Positions 25,743 through 33,848 of a stretch of 64,000 bases of DNA are shown in pieces. The DNA is taken from the NCBI GenBank assembly GCA_035546295.1, contig DATKBT010000014.1, positions 1 through 64,000 of the forward strand, given 5' to 3'. The notes under the pieces were generated by a model, which was not told the DNA's origin, searched no databases, and was given only the letters and a program-made list of their open reading frames with translations. The position numbers and the translations under genes were made by a program. Origin of the DNA: DATKBT01 sp035546295. Lineage in GTDB: Bacteria > Acidobacteriota > Thermoanaerobaculia > Multivoradales > Multivoraceae. How positions within the stretch are numbered: position 1 is the first letter of the stretch; each line of letters starts with the position of its first letter.

Positions 25743-28045
25743 CAGGCGGCCGAGTGCTCGGCGTCGCTCGCGGCGTTCCCGTAGGCCTCGTAGTGGGCGT
25801 AGTACTTGGACGTGCGCGAGCCGGTCGGGCGGAAGCGATTGAGAACGACGCCGAGGACCTTGGCGTCCGACTGCCGTAGCTTCGCCAGGCAGCTTCGGGC
25901 TTCTTCGCGTCCGGTCTTGCCGGAGGCCAGGGTGAGCAGCACGTGGCCGGACAGAAAGCCGAGCACGGTCGCGTCGGTCACCGCGAGCACGGGGGGCGAG
26001 TCGATGACCACGAAGTCGAATTGGCGCGAGAGGAGGTCCAGGATCTCGCCCATCCGCTCGGAGGCGAGCAGCTCGGCCGGGTTCGGAGGGGTCGGACCGG
26101 ACGGCAGCAGCGAGAGGTGCGGAACGTCGGTGGCGACGCAGGCGTCGGCGAGGCCATCGAGGCCGGTGAGGCAGCTGACCAAGCCGGCGCGGTTGGAGGT
26201 CTTGAACACAGAGTGCAGCCGCGGCTTGCGGAGATCGGCGTCGATCAGCAGGACGCGCCGGCCGAGCTGAGCCATGACGACGGCGAGGTTGGTCGACGTC
26301 GTGGTCTTGCCCTCGCCGCTCTCCGCCGAGGTCACGACGATGCTCTTCATCTCGTCGGCCGTCGAGAGCAGAAGCGCCGTACGCAGCGACCGGTAGGCCT
26401 CCGAAGGCGCCAGACGCGGGCGAATGTGCGGCAGCAACTCGATGGCGAGCTCGTCGTCTTCCTTTCGGCCCTTGCGCCTCTGGATCGCCCGCTTGGTGCG
26501 CTCCCCTCGCTTCCTCCAGATCCCATAGCCATAGCCATAGCCATAGCCGTAGCCGTAACCTCGGCCGCTGGCGGAGAGGTCCGGGATCACCGCCAGGGTC
26601 GGGAGCTGCAAGCTGCTCTCGACCTGCTCGGAGGTCTTGATCGTCCGATCGAGGAACTCGAGGAGGATGACGAGACCGATGCCGAAGACCAGCCCAGCGA
26701 GCAGACCGAGCGTCATCTCACGCCGCAGCGAGGGGCGGAACGGCCCCCCCGGGACCAGCGCGCGGTCGACGATCCGGATGTTCGAGCTGTCCTCGTTCTG
26801 CAGCGAGGAGACCACGATCGTCTCCGACTGCTTGCGCAGCAGCTCGTCGAGCAGCTGGCGCCGGGTCGTCAACTCGATCTGGAGATTGTTGTAGCTGAGC
26901 ACCGCCGGGCTGTCGCGCAGATCCTGGTTCTTGAGCCGCTCGATCTCCTCGAGGAGGGCGCTCTCCTTGCGCAACGACGTCTGGTACTCGGCGCGGGCCG
27001 CCTGCAGCGCCTGCTCCACGGTTTCCTCGACGACCGAGTCGAGGTGCTCTCGGCCCTTGTCGATCTTTGACTGGAGCTCGACCATCGATGGGTAGCCGGG
27101 CTTGAACTTGTTCAGGCTCGTGGCGTACTCGCGTTCGAGGCGTAGCTGCTCGCTGCGTAGCGAGCCGACCAGACCTCCGGAGAGGGTGTCGGCCACCGTC
27201 TCTTTGGGGGAGCTCGAGAGCTCGTTGAAATGCGCTTCCCTGTCGATGCGCTCCGCGACGGCCTGGACGTAGTCGTTGTTGAGGACCTGCAGGCGATCGA
27301 GAGTCTGGTTCGAGCTGCGCTCCGAGGTCACGATGTTGGCGCTGCGGCCGAGCTCTCGGAGCCTGGTGTCCTTGTCCTCGATCTCCGATTTGAGGGTCTC
27401 GATCTGCTCGTCGAGGAAGCTCGATGCCTGGGTGACGGTTTGCGAGCGGGTCTGTGACTTCCACTGGATGAAGGCTTCGACCATGCCCTGTGCGATCTGA
27501 GCCGCCAGGTTGGGGTCGGTCGAGACGTAGGAGACCTCGACGAGCTGGGTGTTCTGGACCGGTGCAACCTGCAGCCCGCCGAGGAGCCGTCCGGCGAGGC
27601 CGGCGACCACAGCCGCGTCTTGTGCTGCGGTGGGCTCGCCGTCGACACCCAGTGCGCCGGGATTGAAGTTGACGTTCTCCGCGAGGCGCAGATTCTTGAC
27701 CGCCAGCTCGGCGACCCCTCGGCTCTGGAGCAGCCGGTACTGCGTCGGGTAGTACTCGAAGTTCCAGTAGTTCTCGACCCAGGCGCTGAGCGGGTTGGTG
27801 TCGCCGGCGAGATTCGCCAGCCCGCCGCGTTCGATCTGGATCTGGGCGGTGGCGCGGTACTGCTTGGGGGTCATCGAGAAGCGCAGGCCGAAGGCACCGA
27901 GGGCGAGCGCGACCGCGATTGCGATCAGCGTCCACCGGCGCCGGAGGACCTTGAGATACTCGGTGACGTCGAGGGCCGATCCGCTGCCGCCGAAGAGATC
28001 GGCGTCGTCGAACGGAGACGGCTGTCCTGGCCGAGGGTCGTTCAA
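25742..28045 (-). CDS. Fused Wzz/GumC chain-length regulator and BY-kinase (Wzc-like)
   Basis: 767 residues. Wzz-type domain from about 27 with a first membrane helix near 40-57 (LIAIAVALALGAFGL), a long periplasmic coiled-coil region (about 190-420), and a second helix near 455-475. The cytoplasmic BY-kinase has Walker A SAESGEGKTTT at 573-583, Walker A' LLIDAD at 599-604 and VVIDSPP at 679-685, ending in a Tyr cluster (Y748, Y749, Y752, Y755) as the autophosphorylation tail. Between helix 2 and the kinase lies a GYGYGYGYGYGYG run near 493-507. It acts as co-polymerase and export regulator with the Wza-like protein, whose stop overlaps this start (ATGA). Confidence 0.95.
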   Translation of the reverse strand: MNDPRPGQPSPFDDADLFGGSGSALDVTEYLKVLRRRWTLIAIAVALALGAFGLRFSMTPKQYRATAQIQIERGGLANLAGDTNPLSAWVENYWNFEYYPTQYRLLQSRGVAELAVKNLRLAENVNFNPGALGVDGEPTAAQDAAVVAGLAGRLLGGLQVAPVQNTQLVEVSYVSTDPNLAAQIAQGMVEAFIQWKSQTRSQTVTQASSFLDEQIETLKSEIEDKDTRLRELGRSANIVTSERSSNQTLDRLQVLNNDYVQAVAERIDREAHFNELSSSPKETVADTLSGGLVGSLRSEQLRLEREYATSLNKFKPGYPSMVELQSKIDKGREHLDSVVEETVEQALQAARAEYQTSLRKESALLEEIERLKNQDLRDSPAVLSYNNLQIELTTRRQLLDELLRKQSETIVVSSLQNEDSSNIRIVDRALVPGGPFRPSLRREMTLGLLAGLVFGIGLVILLEFLDRTIKTSEQVESSLQLPTLAVIPDLSASGRGYGYGYGYGYGYGIWRKRGERTKRAIQRRKGRKEDDELAIELLPHIRPRLAPSEAYRSLRTALLLSTADEMKSIVVTSAESGEGKTTTSTNLAVVMAQLGRRVLLIDADLRKPRLHSVFKTSNRAGLVSCLTGLDGLADACVATDVPHLSLLPSGPTPPNPAELLASERMGEILDLLSRQFDFVVIDSPPVLAVTDATVLGFLSGHVLLTLASGKTGREEARSCLAKLRQSDAKVLGVVLNRFRPTGSRTSKYYAHYEAYGNAASDAEHSAA
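26523..26558 (-). repeat. Six 6-bp units encoding a Gly-Tyr repeat in the BY-kinase gene
   Basis: Four identical units (ccatag on the plus strand) and two diverged ones (ccgtag, ccgtaa) run in frame and encode alternating Gly-Tyr at the juxtamembrane linker. Perfect hexamers make slippage-driven length change likely without frame loss. Confidence 0.85.
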
Positions 28046-28926
28046 AAGAAGGACTCCTCGACCAGGATCACGTCGCCGTCCTGGAGGGACACGTCGGGGG
28101 AGCGGCTCGCAACGATCGCCTTGTAGTCGGCGACGATGACCTGCTCGGTTCCGTCACGTTGCTGGCGCTTGATGATGATCTTTTTGGCTGCCCGGTCGGA
28201 GAGGCCCCCGGCGCGGGCGATCGCAGTGAGCAACGTGATGCGTTCGGTGCTCTTGAACTCCTGTGCACCGGGCGAGCGGACCTCGCCGAGGCAGAAGATC
28301 GTGACGTCGACCGCGGGCGGCACATTGATCAGGTCGTTGGCGAAAAGCGGGATGTTGGCCTGCGGATCGGCCGTGACGAGGAGCCGATCCACGGGAATGG
28401 TCACCTGATCGGTGAGACCGTTCGATGCCCGCCGCAGCACGTGGACGACGTCGCCGCGGTTCTCGGCGAGGCCACCTGCCTGCGTCAGCGCCTCGAGCAG
28501 TGTGACCCGCCCCTGGAAGGGGAGGGGGCCGGGTTCCCGCACGGCACCGATGATGGTGATCGGCTTGGAGCGGAACTCCTTCACCTGGATGGCGACCGAA
28601 GCCCGCTGGAGCAGGCTCTTCTCGAGCAGCTCCTTGATGCGCGTCTCGAGCTCGACCGCGGTCAGTCCCTCGACTGTGATCTCGCCGAGGTGCTGGAGGT
28701 TGATGCGGCCGTTGTCGTCCACCCGCACGTCGGTGGTGAGCTCGGGCACCTCGAACACCTGAATGCCCAGGAGGTCCTTCGGCCCTAGCCGGTAGGCGGA
28801 GTCCGGGCTCTCGGTTTGGGCGGGCAAACCGGTCGCGAGGAGGAGCGCGCCGACCAAGAGAGCGGCGACGGTCGGCGCAGACACAGATCCCCCAGCGGAC
28901 GAACCCCCCGCAGCGATGACGATCAT
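28042..28926 (-). CDS. Polysaccharide export outer-membrane protein, Wza/GumB family
   Basis: 294 residues (280 if GTG 28884 is the start, which has GGGGGA just before it). Signal-peptide-like segment ALLVGALLLATGLPAQ, then the Poly_export domain (YRLGPKDLLGIQVFEVPELTTDVRVDDNGRINLQHLGEI) and two SLBB domains (ITIIGAVREPGPLPFQGRVTLLEALTQAGG; VTIFCLGEVRSPGAQEF). No lipobox Cys is evident, unlike E. coli Wza. It forms the periplasmic and outer-membrane channel for the polymer. ATGA overlap with the Wzc-like gene shows one operon. A possible extended -10 (TGCTACGAT) lies just before the ATG. Confidence 0.92.
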   Translation of the reverse strand: MIVIAAGGSSAGGSVSAPTVAALLVGALLLATGLPAQTESPDSAYRLGPKDLLGIQVFEVPELTTDVRVDDNGRINLQHLGEITVEGLTAVELETRIKELLEKSLLQRASVAIQVKEFRSKPITIIGAVREPGPLPFQGRVTLLEALTQAGGLAENRGDVVHVLRRASNGLTDQVTIPVDRLLVTADPQANIPLFANDLINVPPAVDVTIFCLGEVRSPGAQEFKSTERITLLTAIARAGGLSDRAAKKIIIKRQQRDGTEQVIVADYKAIVASRSPDVSLQDGDVILVEESFF

Positions 28927-28977
28927 CTTGTGATCGTAGCATCCACCGGCGGCTCTTCTAGGGGTGCATTCACGAGG

Positions 28978-29016
28978 TCGGCCGGAGAGCTCGGCCGGAG
29001 AGCTCGGCCGGAGAGC
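28978..29016. repeat. Three perfect 13-bp tandem repeats in an intergenic region
   Basis: Unit tcggccggagagc repeated three times at 28978-28990, 28991-29003 and 29004-29016, in the 280-base gap between the barrel-protein gene and the Wza-like gene. The unit contains the palindrome cggccg. No ORF covers it convincingly. Confidence 0.85.
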
Positions 29017-29206
29017 AGAGAGCCGATCTCAGAGACCCTCGATCCTTTTCGCAAGGGTCTCCGCGGCTTGGCGACGTGGCCGTTTGCAACACGGACATCC
29101 TCGCCCCCGGCGTTCGTCGGAGTCGCGCGAGCGCTCCTTCGAGGTGCGCAGGCCCGGGCTCCACTGAGGGTGTGTGTTTCTCGGCTGGTACCAAAGCCGG
29201 CACTTG

Positions 29207-30487
29207 CTAGTACCAAAGACCGCGGGATGCTCCGAAGGTGACGCCGGCGCGTAGGACGTCGATCGTGCGATCGAGTCCGGGCAGGTTGGACTCGAACTCC
29301 TCCGTCGAGTAGCCGATGCTGAGTGCGAGCCGTGATGCGACCTGGATTGCCAGATCGCCACCGTAGGCCGCCACGTCGTCGTTGCGTTCTGGGCCGGTGA
29401 CGCCCGTGTAGTCGTTGGTGCCGGTCTCGAGGAATGCCCGAACGGCAAACCTTCGTCCGATCGGCAGACCGCCTCTCACGCCGAAGCGCTCGTCGAGGAG
29501 GTAGCTCGCCGCTCCGAGGGTGTACACGAGCTCCCGACGAGCGTACAGGGCCGGAGACAGCCGCGAGCGCTCGCCTCCGATGACGAGTGAGAGGCTGCCC
29601 GTCACGTCGTCGAAGGGCACGAACTCGGACAAGCCGTCCGGCTCGAGCTCTCGAAGGACGAGGTCGACGTCGATCGCGATCCTGCGCCCAGGGATCGCGA
29701 GCTCGACGAACGGCGAGGTGCCGCTGTTCGAGCGGTCGAAGCTCGAGTCGTCGAAGTCGACGGTGCTGTCTTCGACCCCGAGACCGATCAGCCAGTCGCC
29801 GCGCGAGCGGTAGCGGAAGCCGCCCCGCAGCACCTCCTCGTCGCGGTCGAGGAGGTCGAACGGCGCGATGCCGGGGTCGAGTCGCTCCTCGTCCTCGAGC
29901 AGGTTCTCGATGGTCGTGGAGGAGCCGCTCACGTACAGGTTGATCGAGCCTGCCAGCCGCAGCTCGGCGAGCAGGCGCAGGCCTTCGCTGCGCGCATTGA
30001 CCCGCTGTTGGATCTCGGTGCTGACGATGTCGAGCGCCTCCTGTCGCGTCGCCAGGGCCTCGACGGTGAGGCGATTGAAGAAGCCGAACAGCCCGACGCC
30101 GTAGCGCCCATTGACCCGGCTCCTCGCCGACGAGTCCTCGAGCCAGGTGTACTCGGGGAGCACGTGCGCGGCCCAGATCACCTTCGGGCCGTTCGGCAGA
30201 TAAGCGCGAAAGCCGAGACCGCCCGAGCCCGAGAGCTGATCGCCGGCGTCCCCGGAGTCGACGTATCCGACGTTGCGGATGCCGATCCAGGGATCGACCC
30301 GCAACCCACCGAACCTCCACCGCGCCTCCTCGACCGCCTCCTCCAGGGCCTCCCGGGGATCGACGACGACGGGGTCGGGGCCACCGGTCTGCGTATACTG
30401 ATCGAACTGCGCGCTCGAGGCGAGCGGCACGAACGCTCCGAAGAGGCTGGCTGCGAACGCGATCTGACGGCTTCGTGTCGATCCCAT
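29207..30487 (-). CDS. Outer-membrane beta-barrel protein of the polysaccharide locus
   Basis: 426 residues. Signal peptide ends near AQF (residue 27). The mature protein alternates polar and hydrophobic residues in many short strands (VKGRYGVGLFGFFNRLTVEAL-like segments, GDWLIGLGVEDSTVDFDDSSF, RLALSIGYSTEEFES) and closes with aromatic Trp-Tyr, as in outer-membrane barrels. Members in EPS clusters are thought to help the polymer leave or stay at the surface; that is inferred here from its place directly before the wza-like gene. Start ATG at 30487 is chosen because the signal peptide follows at once; the open frame to 30625 adds unlikely sequence. It diverges from the gene at 30755 over 267 bases. 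Confidence 0.8.
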   Translation of the reverse strand: MGSTRSRQIAFAASLFGAFVPLASSAQFDQYTQTGGPDPVVVDPREALEEAVEEARWRFGGLRVDPWIGIRNVGYVDSGDAGDQLSGSGGLGFRAYLPNGPKVIWAAHVLPEYTWLEDSSARSRVNGRYGVGLFGFFNRLTVEALATRQEALDIVSTEIQQRVNARSEGLRLLAELRLAGSINLYVSGSSTTIENLLEDEERLDPGIAPFDLLDRDEEVLRGGFRYRSRGDWLIGLGVEDSTVDFDDSSFDRSNSGTSPFVELAIPGRRIAIDVDLVLRELEPDGLSEFVPFDDVTGSLSLVIGGERSRLSPALYARRELVYTLGAASYLLDERFGVRGGLPIGRRFAVRAFLETGTNDYTGVTGPERNDDVAAYGGDLAIQVASRLALSIGYSTEEFESNLPGLDRTIDVLRAGVTFGASRGLWY

Positions 30488-30754
30488 GGTTCCTCCGCCG
30501 GGTCCTCCATCGCGGGGTTCTGGTCGCAAGCTCCTCGGACACCGGCGATCGGCCGCCGTGGCTTGCTCGGGGCTTTGGTGCTCGAATCTCCGCGACGTCG
30601 ACGACTTGACCGACAGTTTGCTCACTCGTCCCGGCAGCCGGCTTCAGTCGCCGCTCGCTCTAGAGCGCCGGTTCCTCGAACTTCGCGAGGGACAGAACCC
30701 GTTGCGCTCCGACATCGAGGCCCGTTCTCCGGCGGATCCCTTGGGGGTCGCGAG

Positions 30755-32179
30755 ATGATACGGCATCCCCGCGGACCGGCCTTGATCCTGTCGGCGACGC
30801 TCGTGGGAGTGGTCGTCTGGGCGCCGCTTCCGTATGCGAGCGTCGAGCCGGGCGCCGCCGGATGGGTACGGCTCGTGGCGCTTCTCTCGGCTGCCTTCGC
30901 CATCTCTTTCGTACGAAGCGAGGAGCTCCGGTCGGTGAGGTGTCCGGCGACTGCCGCCTGCGGCATCGCGCTCATCGGCTTCCTCCAGTCCCTGCGATGG
31001 CCCGAGCGGCTGGTCGGGCTGGTGTCTCGTCGGCATGTCGACCTGGACGCCTCGACCGATGCCGTCCACGGCGTCTCCTCGGGCTGGGTTTCGTTGTCGT
31101 TGGCGCCCGATCTCAGCCGGGTGTCCGCCTTGAGCTGGCTGGCCGCTGCGGGGCTGCTGGTGGCGGCGGCTGCGGTGGGGCGACATCGGTGGTCGCGACG
31201 GGCGCTCGGTGCGGCGTTGCTGGCGACCGCTTCGTTCGAGATCCTCTACGGGTTCCGTCAGCTCGCGCTGCGCTCCGGGGAGATCTGGGGGCGTCCGGCC
31301 CAGAGCGGCGGTCCGCGTCTGCGGGGTACCTTCGTCAACGCGAATCACCTCGCGAACTACCTGGAGATGGCGCTGGCGGTGATGCTGGCTGTGAGTTGGT
31401 GGAGCTGGCGCCGGGCCCGACGTGAGCAGACCGTGGAGCGGCGGCTCGTGCTGGTCGCGATTCCGGCTCTCCTGTGGCTGGGTCTGCTGGTCGCCCTGGC
31501 CTTCACCGGCTCGCGGGCCGGACTCGTGGCCTGCGCCGCGGGCACGTTGATCCAGGTCGTCCTGATCGGGCGTCTAGCGGGGAGCTATCGGGTCGCCATC
31601 GCCGGGATCGGCGTGCTCGTCGTTGGGCTGGGCGCGATCGCGTTCGTCGGCTTGGAGGCGGGTTTGCAACGGTTCCTGCAGGCGGGAATGGGGGGCGGGC
31701 TCGCTGCACGCCTCGAGGCGGACGTCGCCACTTTCGAGCTCTGGCGGCGGTTTCCGCTCCTGGGAGCCGGCCTCGGCAGCTTCCGCGAAGCCTTCCCTCT
31801 GGTGCAGCCCGCCACCCTCGAGGGCTCCTGGTGGCACGCGCACAACGACTTCCTCGAGCTGCTGGCGACGATTGGTGTCGTCGGGTTCGCGGTCTTCGCC
31901 CTCGGCTTGGTGGCGCTGGTTCGGAGGCTATGGCGAGTCACCCGACGGGGGCAGCGATCCGAGGACCGGGCCGCCGGTCTGGCGGCGCTCGGAGCGATCG
32001 CCAGCGTCGGCGCCCATGAGCTCGTGGATTTCGGCATGACGCTCCCGGGGAACTGGGTGGCCATGAGCGTGCTCTGCGGGATGGCCGCCTCGGCGGCTAC
32101 GGCTCGACGATCACGTCTGCCGGCCGGACCTCGCCCCCTGCCACGCGAGTCACCTCGAGCAGATGAAGACCTGGCGTGA
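30755..32179 (+). CDS. O-antigen ligase/polymerase superfamily membrane protein (Wzy_C)
   Basis: 474 residues, about 10-12 hydrophobic segments. Family motifs are visible: GTFVNANHLANYLEM near 190-204, FTGSRAGLV near 250-258, and in the large periplasmic loop WWHAHNDFLELLATIGVVG near 359-377, where the His-x-Asn-Asp signature is typical of Wzy_C/WaaL. It either polymerises the repeat unit or ligates the finished chain. It is transcribed away from the export operon, and its 3' end overlaps the convergent gene by 83 bases. Start ATG at 30755 directly precedes the first helix. Confidence 0.87.
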   Translation: MIRHPRGPALILSATLVGVVVWAPLPYASVEPGAAGWVRLVALLSAAFAISFVRSEELRSVRCPATAACGIALIGFLQSLRWPERLVGLVSRRHVDLDASTDAVHGVSSGWVSLSLAPDLSRVSALSWLAAAGLLVAAAAVGRHRWSRRALGAALLATASFEILYGFRQLALRSGEIWGRPAQSGGPRLRGTFVNANHLANYLEMALAVMLAVSWWSWRRARREQTVERRLVLVAIPALLWLGLLVALAFTGSRAGLVACAAGTLIQVVLIGRLAGSYRVAIAGIGVLVVGLGAIAFVGLEAGLQRFLQAGMGGGLAARLEADVATFELWRRFPLLGAGLGSFREAFPLVQPATLEGSWWHAHNDFLELLATIGVVGFAVFALGLVALVRRLWRVTRRGQRSEDRAAGLAALGAIASVGAHELVDFGMTLPGNWVAMSVLCGMAASAATARRSRLPAGPRPLPRESPRADEDLA

Positions 32180-33716
32180 GCACGGCGCCGCTCTCGAGGC
32201 GGCGTCCCGGCTCTGCCCCCACCAGCCTCGGCGCTCCGCCATCGATGGCCAGCGAGAGCACCGCCGAGGGTCCCTGTTCGGGCAGGACCTCGAGGTGGAG
32301 ACCGCCGGTCGACAGCGCTTCGACGATCATCTTCGAGCGTTGGTCCGCTCGCGTCCACCGCCAGCTCTCCCAGCGCTGGGTTCGCGGTGGGGCGGCCGCG
32401 ACCGGCCGCCTGGGCGGGCCGCGCTGCGCTTCGATCAAACGTCGAGCCTCGCGTTCGGCGACCGGGTGCTCACGCCAGTCCCGGTGGACCGCGTCGAGCT
32501 GCCTGGCGGCGGCGTCGAAGTCACCGCGCTCGCGGTAGCGACGCGCCGCCAGCAGCCGGTAGGGTGCCCACTCGACTCCGCGCGTGGTCGTCGAGGCGCC
32601 TTGGAGGCGGAGCAGCCTCTCTCCCTCGACCAGGTCGTCGGCGGCCAGAGCGGCGGCGGCGCGGAGCGCGTTGCTCTCGTTGCCCGAGAGCACGTCGAGC
32701 CGGCGGATCACCTCGGGAGGAAAGGGACACGGTTCGAGAAGGCAGAGCTCGAGCGTCCAGTCCAGCCAACTGCGCAACCGGCTGGCCGTCGCGGCGTCGA
32801 CCGGGCCGGGCGGGAGAGTACCGAGGACCCGACCGACCTGGGGCGCGAAGAGCCCGTCGACGCCCGCCTCCTTCAGAACGCCGAGGTGGAGCAGCCGGGC
32901 CTCGCGCGGTCGAGCGGCAGCGAGCCGACGAGCGGCTTCGCTCAGACGGATCTCGATGTCTTCCACGAGCTTCTCGCGCCGAATCTGCTCGACGACCACC
33001 AGCTCGGCGATGCGCTGCTCGCGTGCCAGCACGCGGCTCAGGTCTTGCCAGGCGAAGGGATCGTCGGGCACCACCGAGAGCGCTGTCTCGAGATCGGGCG
33101 CCAGGCGCAGCCAGGCTGGGATGAGCCGCCGGAAGGTCTCGGCCTCGCTGAACGCGTTGCGGAGGAGGTCGATCGCGATCTCACGCTTGCGCTCGGACAG
33201 CGCGCTCCAGACGTCGAGGTAGGCCATCGCGAGGAACTCCGAGGCCCGGTTGGAGCCCGGGGCGAGCTCGATCGCCCGCTCGAGCGGCGCCTCCCATTGC
33301 ACGGACTCGGTGAACAGGCGGCGATCGCGGTCGAGGGAGCGCATGAGGTAGGTCGAAGCTCCCAGCAGCGCGGCGGCGTCGGCGTCGGCAGGTCGATCGC
33401 GAAGCGCAGCGGTCGCGAACTCTCGAGCCTGCTCGGCGGCGTCGACCAGGAGCTCGCGCTGGTCCGAGGATTCCGGCGGGAGACCTCTGACGACTCCCGC
33501 GATCAGCTCGCGCGAAGCGACGACGCGGGCCCGCACCGGCTCGACCTCCAGCATGACGGTCTGAAGCCGGCGCGCCGCGTCGGCGGTCGGCGCGACCTCA
33601 GCGAAGGCTCGTTCCACGTCGGCGAGCTCGGCTTCGCGCGCCGACTGGTAGAGAACCGAAGCGGCAGCCGCGCCGAGCGCAAGAGTCGTGAGCAGGATGC
33701 GGAACGTCGCGTGCAT
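32097..33716 (-). CDS. Membrane-anchored helical-repeat protein, function unknown
   Basis: 539 residues from ATG 33716. One N-terminal transmembrane helix (FRILLTTLALGAAAASVLY near 4-22), then an almost all-helical, Ala/Arg/Glu-rich body with TPR-like spacing (EFLAMAYLDVWSALSERKREIAI; DPFAWQDLSRVLAREQRIAEL), and a small beta-rich C-terminal domain (GLHLEVLPEQGPSAVLSLAIDGGAP). No family was recognised. The long helical periplasmic part resembles accessory proteins of polysaccharide loci. Its end overlaps the ligase gene in the antisense direction; both frames look real because each carries sensible sequence up to its stop. Confidence 0.7.
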   Translation of the reverse strand: MHATFRILLTTLALGAAAASVLYQSAREAELADVERAFAEVAPTADAARRLQTVMLEVEPVRARVVASRELIAGVVRGLPPESSDQRELLVDAAEQAREFATAALRDRPADADAAALLGASTYLMRSLDRDRRLFTESVQWEAPLERAIELAPGSNRASEFLAMAYLDVWSALSERKREIAIDLLRNAFSEAETFRRLIPAWLRLAPDLETALSVVPDDPFAWQDLSRVLAREQRIAELVVVEQIRREKLVEDIEIRLSEAARRLAAARPREARLLHLGVLKEAGVDGLFAPQVGRVLGTLPPGPVDAATASRLRSWLDWTLELCLLEPCPFPPEVIRRLDVLSGNESNALRAAAALAADDLVEGERLLRLQGASTTTRGVEWAPYRLLAARRYRERGDFDAAARQLDAVHRDWREHPVAEREARRLIEAQRGPPRRPVAAAPPRTQRWESWRWTRADQRSKMIVEALSTGGLHLEVLPEQGPSAVLSLAIDGGAPRLVGAEPGRRLESGAVLTPGLHLLEVTRVAGGEVRPADVIVEP

Positions 33717-33848
33717 GGAGTCAGGAGGATCGCTCGCCGGTGGGTCGGCTCCCGAGCCGTGACGTGACTGCAACGAGTGGGAAGGTAGCATCGAAGCTCC
33801 GAGAGCGGCACCGGGCGTCAGCCCCAGAGGCTGCGCTAAGGTGAATCG

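Noticed and set aside
28926..28950. Leaderless promoter for the wza-like gene (TGCTACGAT)
   Set aside because: No fitting -35 and an alternative GTG start with a good ribosome site exists, so it is only mentioned.
28923..30542. 539-residue minus-strand ORF overlapping the barrel-protein gene
   Set aside because: It is Arg-rich, lacks any domain and lies in a different frame of a gene with a clear signal peptide and barrel-like strands.
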